Source of the DNA: Candidatus Bathyarchaeota archaeon
GTDB taxonomy: Archaea > Thermoproteota > Bathyarchaeia > 40CM-2-53-6 > FEN-987
Direction: 5' to 3'
NCBI GenBank assembly: GCA_023247835.1
Contig: JAHFFU010000049.1
Span: forward strand, 1 to 7,124
Length of the DNA stretch: 7,124 bases
Part shown: one piece after another, positions 1 to 5,547 of the stretch
Layout of the letters: each line of letters opens with the position of its first letter
How positions within the stretch are numbered: the stretch's first letter is position 1
The notes under the pieces: model-generated
Seen by the model: only the letters and a program-made list of their open reading frames with translations
The model's database searches: none
Told to the model about the DNA's origin: nothing
Program-made: the position numbers and the translations under genes

Positions 1-474
1 GACTTTCTTTAACATCGCTTTGTCGGTCGGGTTAACCTTGATCGCGATCTTACGCAGGAATTCAAGAGCCTTTTCGCTCGCCATCTGGTAGCCGTCGACA
101 ATGACCGTTGGGTGCACGTCTTTGTCCATCAAGGCCTGCGCTTTTGACAACAGCTCGCTAGTCAAGACCACAGCCGTAGTAGTTCCGTCTCCGACTTCAT
201 CATCCTGAGCCTTAGCGACTTCTACCATCATTTTTGCTGCTGGATGCTGTACATCCATCTCGTCGAGTATCGTAGCCCCATCATTGCTGATGGTGACGTC
301 ACCGAAACCGTCCACGAGCATCTTATCCATGCCTTTAGGACCAAGGGAGGATCTAATGGATTCGGCGATTGTCATGGCGGCCAAAATATCCGCGCGTTGA
401 GCTTCCCGGCCTTGCGTCCTAGAAGTTCCTTCTTTGAGCATCAGCGCTCGTTGCCCACCAATACTCGCCGACAA
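1..474 (-). CDS. Thermosome (group II chaperonin) subunit, N-terminal part, runs off left edge
   Basis: ATP-driven cytosolic protein-folding chaperonin of the TCP-1/thermosome family; subunits form a double-ring cage. The 158 visible codons contain no stop and cover the N-terminal equatorial domain and its ATP site: LKEGTSR (about residues 13-19), [12 protein letters not shown] (44-55), SNDGATIL (63-70) and [11 protein letters not shown] (94-104), the last carrying the Mg-nucleotide aspartate in GDGTT. Full-length subunits are about 540 residues, so roughly 70% lies outside the window. Start choice: an in-frame TAG precedes a TTG at 474-472, which has a GGAGG Shine-Dalgarno 9 bases upstream. 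The only nearby ATG (435-433) would remove the family-typical GGQ segment before the LKEGTSR motif, so TTG is preferred. A TATA-like box lies at a suitable distance upstream. Which paralogue (alpha, beta or other) cannot be told from this part. Confidence 0.95.
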   Translation of the reverse strand, partial: MSASIGGQRALMLKEGTSRTQGREAQRADILAAMTIAESIRSSLGPKGMDKMLVDGFGDVTISNDGATILDEMDVQHPAAKMMVEVAKAQDDEVGDGTTTAVVLTSELLSKAQALMDKDVHPTVIVDGYQMASEKALEFLRKIAIKVNPTDKAMLKKV

Positions 475-483
475 ACCCGAAAG

Positions 484-488
484 CCTCC
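484..488 (-). promoter_or_regulatory. Shine-Dalgarno deciding the TTG start of the thermosome gene
   Basis: The minus strand reads GGAGG here, 9 bases before TTG at 474. No comparable site precedes the in-frame ATG at 435. This supports the TTG start. Confidence 0.7.
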
Positions 489-523
489 GCTACCGCGACA
501 AATCCCCACAACAAAAACAATTT

Positions 524-531
524 CATATAAG
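524..531 (-). promoter_or_regulatory. Putative archaeal TATA box for the thermosome gene
   Basis: The minus strand reads CTTATATG within a locally AT-rich stretch. Using the usual archaeal spacing of about 25 bases, transcription would start near 500, leaving a leader of about 26 bases that contains the Shine-Dalgarno. Position and composition only; no transcript evidence. Confidence 0.55.
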
Positions 532-550
532 GTTTCTGTTGTGTGGTTCT

Positions 551-604
551 GTTACCTTGGCGTTTGGTCGGCTGGCTGGTTTTGGCTGTTACCTTTCGTT
601 TGGT
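551..604. repeat. Imperfect direct repeat at the 3' end of the transposase remnant
   Basis: Plus-strand 551-568 (GTTACCTTGGCGTTTGGT) recurs with small changes at 588-604 (GTTACCTTTCGTTTGGT), a period of 37 bases. The first copy contains the complement of the transposase stop codon; the second lies inside its last codons. It could be a small local duplication at the element's end or relic terminal sequence. No matching inverted copy was found at the other side. Confidence 0.45.
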
Positions 605-1148
605 GAGCCGCATTCTGGATAATGGTTAGCCATTTGTTCTCACCCTCGATTTGGATGCCGCATAGTTCGGCTGGTGTTTTGCCCTCTAAGGCCATGTGTG
701 GTCGTATGTAGTTGTGGAAGATTTGGTAGCCTGTGAGTATCGGAGTGCCAGTTCGCTTCAGGTTTCGCATAACGTTCTCTCTATCTCGAACTTCGGCATT
801 GAGCCTTTCCATCTTGTTGTTGTGCAAGCGCCCACCAAACTTGATGTCTTGGATATGCCAGGTTCGAGTTTCCGACTTGTGAGTGTAGAACCCTTGAGGG
901 CTTGTTTCCAGTTTCATGCCTCGAGCGCTCCCTATTTTATCTGATTTCGCGATCATGGTGTTGCCACCTTCGGCAAGCCGCTGTGCCTCAACGCCGTTCT
1001 GCATTGAGGACATCTTCGCTCATCGATTATCATGGAGACTTATCGCTCTCGATATGCATTTTGAATCAGCTGTTGGTTTCGCTGGAAAATTCGCGTGTGA
1101 ATGCGTTCCATGCCTAGAAACACTTTTAGATGAACGTTCATCTACACA
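552..1148 (-). pseudogene. Decayed DDE transposase (IS6/IS240-like), interrupted
   Basis: The longest open part is 153 codons (1013-552). Its C-terminal half is typical of archaeal DDE transposases: a segment NNKMER followed by RDRENVMRNLK, then YQIFHNYIRPH and GKTPAE. The catalytic glutamate is that of NNKMER (residue 69 of the open part). The second catalytic aspartate is probably in SDKIGSA (residue 25). Reading further upstream in the same frame crosses a TGA at 1022-1020 and continues with transposase-like text (DSK at about 1063, SLHDNR just before the stop) to VDE at 1145-1137, a candidate first aspartate 67 residues before the second. That D-D-E spacing is plausible for the family. 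The N-terminal zinc/HTH part is absent, with another in-frame stop at 1172-1170 and an intact aminotransferase there. I therefore call it a truncated, interrupted remnant. The C-terminal part is secure; the region above 1022 is inferred from weak similarity. Confidence 0.8.
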
Positions 1149-1174
1149 GCGAACGCGGCTTCGAGACGATTATC

Positions 1175-2293
1175 GTGCGCGACTTAATCCGAATAAACCA
1201 GCCCATTATTGGTAAAGAAGAGATCGAGGCCGCAACTGAGGTTTTGAAGAGCGGCATTCTGACCGAAAAGAGCGGTATGGGCCCTAAAGTCCTGGAATTC
1301 GAAAAAGAGTTCGCGCGCTATGTTGGTGCCAAGCATGCCGTAGCCCTGAACACCGGGACCGCGGCGCTTCATGCGGCCATACTTATCGCGGGCGTTAAGC
1401 CGGGTGATGAGGTGGTCGTTCCATCTTTTACCTTTCATGCAACCGCGGAGGTTGTTCTGCTCGCTGGTGCTGAACCGGTTTTCGCTGACATTGACCCAGA
1501 CACGTACACGATCACCGCTGAGACCGTCGAGGCGGTAATGACGCGGAATACAAAAGTAATCATGCCAGTTCACTTGTACGGTTTGCCGGCGGATTTAGAC
1601 CCGTTGAAGAAGCTCGCCAGAGAACGCGGCGTTACCCTGATCGAGGATGCTGCCCAGGCACACGGAGCGGAATACAATGGCTCCAAAATAGGGTCGATTG
1701 GAGACATGACATGCTTCAGCATGTACGCCGGAAAGAACATGACGACTGGGGAAGGCGGTATGGTCACAACGAGCGACGACGACTACTCTGAGAAGATGCG
1801 GATGATTAGGTCTCACGGGGAACAACGCCCATACTGGCCAACCACTGTCGGAAACAATTACAGGATGACTGAATTACTTGCCGCCATCGGAATCGCGCAA
1901 TTGAAGAAACTTCCTTCTTTCTTGGAGCGAAGAAGGAAGAATGCGCAATTCCTCGATGAGAAGCTTGGCATGCTCGGAAAAGTCGTGCCTCCGAAAGAAC
2001 CCGAAGGTAGGAAAAGTGCTTGGTATCTGTACACGCTGAGGTTGCACGGGGCGAATGCTGGAAAACGCAACAAAGTTATCGAGAAACTTCGGTCAAGAAA
2101 CATTGAGGCGGCGGTGTACTATGAGTCTCCGTTGCACATGTTGCCCTTATACCGCGAACGCTCCACTGCGCGCCGACCTCTTCCTGAGACCGAGAAAGCT
2201 TGCAGGCAAGTCTTTTCCTTACCCGTACACCCGAAGCTCACCGAACCCGAACTGGAATACATCTTCGAAACGCTAAAACGAGTCTTAACGTGA
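1175..2293 (+). CDS. DegT/DnrJ/EryC1/StrS family PLP-dependent aminotransferase
   Basis: Aminotransferase of the sugar-aminotransferase family, which typically moves an amino group from glutamate to a nucleotide-linked keto-sugar for surface polysaccharide or glycan synthesis. With a GTG start at 1175 the product is 372 residues, the usual length. Visible motifs: family N-terminus IRINQPIIGKEE (5-16), NTGTAAL cofactor-phosphate region (59-65), PSFTFHAT (83-90), EDAAQAHGA (157-165, with the pyridine-nitrogen aspartate), and SMYAGKNMTTGEGG (182-195) with the Schiff-base lysine at about 187. An ATG at 1130 would add 15 residues that do not fit the family and lie antisense to the transposase remnant, so GTG is preferred; neither start has a clear Shine-Dalgarno. 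A weak TATA-like CTTTTAGA (1123-1130) is compatible with 1175. It stands alone, without sugar-pathway neighbours, so its substrate is unknown. The 3' end overlaps the convergent gene by 9 bases. Confidence 0.9.
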   Translation: MRDLIRINQPIIGKEEIEAATEVLKSGILTEKSGMGPKVLEFEKEFARYVGAKHAVALNTGTAALHAAILIAGVKPGDEVVVPSFTFHATAEVVLLAGAEPVFADIDPDTYTITAETVEAVMTRNTKVIMPVHLYGLPADLDPLKKLARERGVTLIEDAAQAHGAEYNGSKIGSIGDMTCFSMYAGKNMTTGEGGMVTTSDDDYSEKMRMIRSHGEQRPYWPTTVGNNYRMTELLAAIGIAQLKKLPSFLERRRKNAQFLDEKLGMLGKVVPPKEPEGRKSAWYLYTLRLHGANAGKRNKVIEKLRSRNIEAAVYYESPLHMLPLYRERSTARRPLPETEKACRQVFSLPVHPKLTEPELEYIFETLKRVLT

Positions 2294-3625
2294 CTTCTGG
2301 GTAAACCGGATGGGGACCGAGCGAAGGATCTCTTCCAGCGTCGGCTTTGTGGTTTCGCGAATCTCGTACCTAACTCGAACGGCAGGTTTCGGAACGTTCA
2401 TGATTCTCCTCAAATCGATCGGGGTGCCGAGGACGAGAGAATCACAGTCGATCGCGGCGATAGTTTGTTCTAGTTCTTTGATCTGCTTCTCCCCATAGCC
2501 CATGGCTGGCAATACCTGGCCTAGGTGCGGGTATTTTTCGTACGTTAGCTTGATCGAGCCTAAGGCGAAGGGCCTGGGGTCAATTAGTTCCTTCGCACCA
2601 AACTTTCTTGCGGCTATGGCACCGACTCCTTCCTTCATGCCACCATGGGTAACCGTTGGCCCGTCTTCCACTGCAACGACTCTCTTTCCGCGAATGTGCG
2701 CTATGTCCTCAACGTGAATATCAGAGGCCGCTTCAACGACTTTCGCTTCCGGCCTCACACGTTTTATGTTCTTTCGAACGGTTTCGATGTCGTCGGGCGC
2801 TGCTGTATCGACTTTGTTTATGACCACAACGTCCGCCATTCTCAGGTTGGCTTCACCTGGGTAATATCGGAGTTCATGCCCGGGGCGATGGGGGTCAACA
2901 ACAACGATTTGCAGGTCCGGATGGTAGAAAGGCAGGTCGTTGTTGCCGCCGTCCCATAATATCACATCCGCTTCCTTCTCTGCCTCCCTTAAGATTTTCT
3001 CATAGTCAACGCCCGCGTAGACTATGTTCCCCATATCTATGTGCGGCTCGTACTCTTCGCGCTCTTCAATGGTACATTCGTACCGCTTCATGTCATCATA
3101 TGTCGCGAAGCGTTGGCAAACCTCCTTTGATAGATTCCCATAAGGCATTGGGTGACGAATTACGACAACTCTGCCCACAAGTTTCTTCAGCGATCTTGAA
3201 ACCGAGCGTGAGACAGTGCTCTTGCCCGCCCCGGTTCTTACTGCACAGACAGAAATCACAGGTAGGTTTGATTTGAGCATCGTCGTTTTAGGGCCCATTA
3301 ATCTGAAATCTGCGCCGCACGCCAATACCAGTGACGCCTTATGCATAACCTCGTCGTGGGATAGGTCACTATAGGCAAGTACGACTAGGTCTACGTTCTT
3401 CTCTTTGATGACCTTGGGCAAGTCATCTTCCGGTAGAATCAGGAGGCCATTAGGATACCGTGGCCCAGACAGGCCCGTTGGGTATGTACGGCCGGCGATC
3501 CCTGGAATTTGTGTGGCAGTGAAGGCTACGACTTCGTAGTCTGGGTTGTTTCTGAAGTATACGTTGAAATTGTGAAAGTCTCTACCAGCGGCACCCATTA
3601 TAACCGTGCGAACAGGACCACTCAA
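2285..3625 (-). CDS. COG2403-type P-loop protein (GTPase / cyclic 2,3-diphosphoglycerate synthetase-like)
   Basis: A 446-residue soluble protein. The N-terminal part (about 1-120) looks like a Rossmann-type domain starting with RTVIMGAAGRDFHNFN (6-21). A P-loop NTPase domain follows: Walker A VRTGAGKST (129-137), a probable Walker B region VILWDGGNND (221-230), and NKVD (270-273), the guanine-specificity motif of SIMIBI/TRAFAC GTPases. Further conserved-looking segments are EDGPTVTHGGM (320-330) and SLVLGTPIDL (396-405). Members of this family are named either GTPase or cyclic 2,3-diphosphoglycerate synthetase after the methanogen enzyme that closes 2,3-diphosphoglycerate with ATP; that activity is not shown for TACK homologues, and NKVD argues for GTP binding. 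Start is TTG: an in-frame TAG lies 8 codons upstream, GAGG sits 9 bases before it, and the next ATG would cut the first beta strand. It converges on and overlaps the aminotransferase. Confidence 0.85.
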   Translation of the reverse strand: MSGPVRTVIMGAAGRDFHNFNVYFRNNPDYEVVAFTATQIPGIAGRTYPTGLSGPRYPNGLLILPEDDLPKVIKEKNVDLVVLAYSDLSHDEVMHKASLVLACGADFRLMGPKTTMLKSNLPVISVCAVRTGAGKSTVSRSVSRSLKKLVGRVVVIRHPMPYGNLSKEVCQRFATYDDMKRYECTIEEREEYEPHIDMGNIVYAGVDYEKILREAEKEADVILWDGGNNDLPFYHPDLQIVVVDPHRPGHELRYYPGEANLRMADVVVINKVDTAAPDDIETVRKNIKRVRPEAKVVEAASDIHVEDIAHIRGKRVVAVEDGPTVTHGGMKEGVGAIAARKFGAKELIDPRPFALGSIKLTYEKYPHLGQVLPAMGYGEKQIKELEQTIAAIDCDSLVLGTPIDLRRIMNVPKPAVRVRYEIRETTKPTLEEILRSVPIRFTQKSR

Positions 3626-3634
3626 TTCGCGCTG

Positions 3635-3638
3635 CCTC
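3635..3638 (-). promoter_or_regulatory. Shine-Dalgarno supporting the TTG start of the COG2403 gene
   Basis: The minus strand reads GAGG 9 bases before TTG at 3625. Together with the in-frame TAG at 3649-3647 it leaves TTG as the only sensible start. Confidence 0.5.
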
Positions 3639-3730
3639 TGGGGCGGCTAGAAAACTGTGATAGTTATCCTTTTTGTCAGGAAACTACAGATTTCAGCGGG
3701 TTTTGGTGAAAAGGGAAGCGCCACGTCCAC

Positions 3731-3739
3731 CTTTTTAAC
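3731..3739 (+). promoter_or_regulatory. Putative TATA box for the cyclophilin-like gene
   Basis: CTTTTTAAC in the divergent intergenic region, 57 bases before the ATG. The usual spacing puts transcription start near 3760, leaving a leader of about 35 bases containing GAGG at 3783-3786, 9 bases before the start codon. Inferred from composition and spacing. Confidence 0.5.
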
Positions 3740-3795
3740 AACACGCGTCCAAATGGTTTCCGCCACCATTATCAGTCTAGCAGAGGACAAAGGCC

Positions 3796-4215
3796 ATGGC
3801 TACCAATTCGTCACCGCCCGCCGGACCTGAGGTTAAACCGCAAGAAAGCGACGTGACTCGGTACAAAGTTCGATTGGTTGCGGAGGGATACGGCGAGGCA
3901 GAAGGAGAATTGATTCGCTTTCAGAGTCCGATGACGGTTGACAACTTGGCGAAGGCATTACCCTTCGAGGGCCGCGCGGCAAGGTGGAAGGAAGAAATCT
4001 ATTTCGAGACTCCCGTGAAGTTGGGGGGTGAGAAGGCAAAGAGCAAGGTTGAGGTTGGGACGATTGCCTACTGGCCTATGGGTTCAGCGCTCTGCATCTT
4101 CTATGGCCCGACGCAGCCGTACAGCCCTGTCAATACAGTTGGGAAGGTTACCTCTAATCTGGATTTGTTCCGGAACCTAAAAAGCGGCACAAAAATTCGG
4201 GTAGAGAAGGCCTAG
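3796..4215 (+). CDS. Cyclophilin-like fold protein (TM1367/PF04126-like)
   Basis: A 139-residue protein without signal peptide or membrane segment. The first 20 residues are a low-complexity Ser/Pro-rich tail. Residues about 21-138 resemble the small cyclophilin-like family: a strand YKVRLVAEGYGEAEGELIR (23-41), TVDNLAKALPFEGRAARW (47-64), an acidic EEIYFETPVK (66-75), then VGTIAYWPMGSALCIFYGPT (87-106) and YSPVNTVGKV (109-118), the most characteristic block. The family shares the cyclophilin barrel fold, but peptidyl-prolyl isomerase activity is generally not established, so the biochemical role is unknown. ATG 3796 is preceded by GAGG at 9 bases. It has its own promoter and is divergent from the COG2403 gene. 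Its TAG stop overlaps the stop of the convergent eS25 gene. Confidence 0.8.
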   Translation: MATNSSPPAGPEVKPQESDVTRYKVRLVAEGYGEAEGELIRFQSPMTVDNLAKALPFEGRAARWKEEIYFETPVKLGGEKAKSKVEVGTIAYWPMGSALCIFYGPTQPYSPVNTVGKVTSNLDLFRNLKSGTKIRVEKA

Positions 4216-4544
4216 GCTGCTGCCAACTTGTAGAGTTTGATCCTTGTGTTGCCGCCGACTGATTTCACAAGCCGGCGTCGTTCCAACTCTTCGAGTATGT
4301 CCCTTGCTACGCTCAATCTCACGTTAAACTGTGTGGCGATGGCGTATGGTGTGAGGGCACTCATCTTCGAGAGTTCACCGGTGAACTTGGCGTCGTCAAA
4401 GTTTGGAAGGCCAATTCCTGCGGTCTTCTTCTCTGAGCCAGTTTTGCCCTTCGCTTTCTTCGCCGGTTCAGGTTTCTTGGTAGAGTCTTGTTGAACCTGC
4501 TGCTTCTCCATTTGCGCTAAGCTCTTCTTTTTTGCCCCACCCAT
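4212..4544 (-). CDS. rps25e: 30S ribosomal protein eS25 (S25e)
   Basis: Small-subunit ribosomal protein shared by eukaryotes and TACK archaea. The product is 110 residues, normal for archaeal eS25. It begins with the family-typical MGGAKKKS, followed by a Lys/Gln/Pro-rich basic and probably disordered tail (to about 43). A winged-helix domain follows (about 60-108), with LTPYAIATQFNVRLSVARD (64-82), ILEELERRRLVKSVGGNTR (83-101) and IKLY. The leader is short, with no clear Shine-Dalgarno (only GTGA close to the start), and a TATA-like box lies about 40 bases upstream, so it is probably transcribed alone. Its TAG stop is interleaved with that of the convergent cyclophilin-like gene. Its presence argues for a TACK archaeon rather than a euryarchaeote. 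Confidence 0.92.
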   Translation of the reverse strand: MGGAKKKSLAQMEKQQVQQDSTKKPEPAKKAKGKTGSEKKTAGIGLPNFDDAKFTGELSKMSALTPYAIATQFNVRLSVARDILEELERRRLVKSVGGNTRIKLYKLAAA

Positions 4545-4579
4545 TAGAAATCACTGCTAGCCGGCTACAAATGTGCGAG

Positions 4580-4590
4580 AATAAAAATCT
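4580..4590 (-). promoter_or_regulatory. Putative TATA box for the eS25 gene
   Basis: The minus strand reads AGATTTTTATT, about 40 bases before the ATG at 4544. The predicted transcription start is near 4559, giving a leader of about 15 bases. Inferred from position and composition. Confidence 0.5.
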
Positions 4591-4630
4591 TGGTCTTTAA
4601 GTTGACATATTCCAAGTAATGGGGCCTACA

Positions 4631-4670
4631 GGGAGAGTCTGACATAATCCATATCCTCTCTATGTCCAGA
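4631..4670. repeat. Imperfect inverted repeat in the pyrF-eS25 gap
   Basis: TCTGACATA (4638-4646) pairs with TATGTCCAGA (4661-4670), with one unpaired base. A second pairing, GAGAG (4633-4637) with CTCTC (4656-4660), crosses the first, so the two are either alternatives or a pseudoknot-like fold. On the minus strand this lies downstream of pyrF and upstream of the eS25 promoter. Role unknown. Confidence 0.45.
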
Positions 4671-4675
4671 TTCGT

Positions 4676-4701
4676 GCCATGGGCTTGACGGGGACCATGG
4701 C
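4676..4701. repeat. Perfect 7-bp inverted repeat downstream of pyrF
   Basis: GCCATGG (4676-4682) and CCATGGC (4695-4701) are exact reverse complements around a 12-base loop. On the minus strand the hairpin would begin 40 bases after the pyrF stop and is preceded by TTTTT, not followed by it. It is therefore not a classical U-tract terminator. It could be an RNA 3'-end structure or a protein-binding palindrome. Confidence 0.45.
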
Positions 4702-4740
4702 CAAAAACTGAGACTCAAGGCGCTGTACTAGAATGCTGAA

Positions 4741-5490
4741 TCATGAGACTAATTCCCGAAACCCCATAGCCGCTTTCTCCGGGTCAACTGCATTGTAAAT
4801 TGCTCGTCCCACAATCAGGTAGTTTGAACCGGCATCCAAAGCCTCCCTAGCATCGCCGCCTTGCGCCCCTACACCTGGGCTGTAAATCGCTAATTCTGGC
4901 CCAACCAGTTGCCGTACTCTTGAAATCAGATTAGGCCTGGTTGCGCCGACTACAACCCCTTGCGCTTTCCACTGCACAGCCATCTCCGACAGAAACTCGA
5001 AAACGGGTCTAGGCGCCTCTCTCCCACGTGTGCCCATCAACGAATAGAAGGCCTCAGCCCCTGGATTGCTCATGTAGACCAGCAGTATCACTCCTCTTCC
5101 ACGAGAATTCGCCTGGCCGAAAACTGTGTCCAAGCCGTTTTCCCATCCGGCTATAGGGCTCGCGATGATAGCGTCGAAGCCTGTGTCGAAGTATGACCGC
5201 GCCATGAATTCGTTTGTGTGGCCCACATCGTTCAGCTTTGCGTCCATGATGGTGGGCAGCGCGAGGTCATGTGCCAGTTTGACGAGTGTTTCGACACCTC
5301 CCCGCATGCCCAACGACATGACTAGTTGGCGGTTGAGTTTGACGGCGCAGATATACTCACTAACTTTCTGAAGAAGTGCCGCACTCTGCGCTGCCAGTTC
5401 CTTTGGTTCTGGCCCTTCCAAATCTAGTGCGAGAACAGTTCTGCTCTTGTTCGATTCGGCGGCTTTCCGTATCTTCTCGCTAAAAGACAC
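4741..5490 (-). CDS. pyrF: Orotidine 5'-phosphate decarboxylase
   Basis: Catalyses the last step of de novo UMP synthesis, decarboxylating OMP to UMP; a cytosolic TIM-barrel homodimer. The 249-residue product has the family signature in order: LALDLEGP with the substrate aspartate (D23), AVKLNR with the lysine (K51), the catalytic MDAKLNDVGHT (82-92; D83, K85, D88), VVVGATRPN (179-187), and the phosphate-binding SPGVGAQGG (204-212) plus VGRAIYNA (227-234; R229). The start is GTG at 5490, with a strong GGAGGT 6 bases upstream. An ATG slightly upstream (5504) is out of frame and overlaps that Shine-Dalgarno. A TATA-like box gives the gene its own promoter just after the end of the preceding gene. 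The other pyr genes are not in the window. Confidence 0.95.
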   Translation of the reverse strand: MSFSEKIRKAAESNKSRTVLALDLEGPEPKELAAQSAALLQKVSEYICAVKLNRQLVMSLGMRGGVETLVKLAHDLALPTIMDAKLNDVGHTNEFMARSYFDTGFDAIIASPIAGWENGLDTVFGQANSRGRGVILLVYMSNPGAEAFYSLMGTRGREAPRPVFEFLSEMAVQWKAQGVVVGATRPNLISRVRQLVGPELAIYSPGVGAQGGDAREALDAGSNYLIVGRAIYNAVDPEKAAMGFRELVS

Positions 5491-5496
5491 ACGGGT

Positions 5497-5502
5497 ACCT
5501 CC
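5497..5502 (-). promoter_or_regulatory. Strong Shine-Dalgarno setting the GTG start of pyrF
   Basis: The minus strand reads GGAGGT 6 bases before GTG at 5490, the best ribosome-binding site in the window. It fixes the GTG as the start. Confidence 0.75.
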
Positions 5503-5524
5503 ATGGAGAAGGGCGCCCGGCGCT

Positions 5525-5532
5525 ATTAAAAT
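5525..5532 (-). promoter_or_regulatory. Putative TATA box for pyrF
   Basis: The minus strand reads ATTTTAAT in the 57-base gap after the preceding gene's stop. Spacing predicts transcription start near 5503, almost at the Shine-Dalgarno, so the leader would be very short. Inferred. Confidence 0.5.
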
Positions 5533-5547
5533 CCCCGAAAGAAATGG

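Noticed and set aside
244..606. Open frame on the plus strand across the thermosome gene
   Set aside because: It is antisense to the conserved thermosome coding region, and the translation has no family-like features.
2502..2959. Plus-strand open frames inside the COG2403 gene
   Set aside because: They are antisense shadows of a gene with intact P-loop motifs and show no recognisable domains.
4676..4701. The CCATGG hairpin as an intrinsic terminator of pyrF
   Set aside because: The T-run is on the wrong side on the pyrF strand, and archaeal termination usually depends on T-tracts rather than such hairpins. It is kept only as an inverted repeat.
4664..4702. A 12-codon minus-strand reading frame starting at the CCATGG palindrome
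   Set aside because: It is too short, lacks a Shine-Dalgarno and has no sign of coding.
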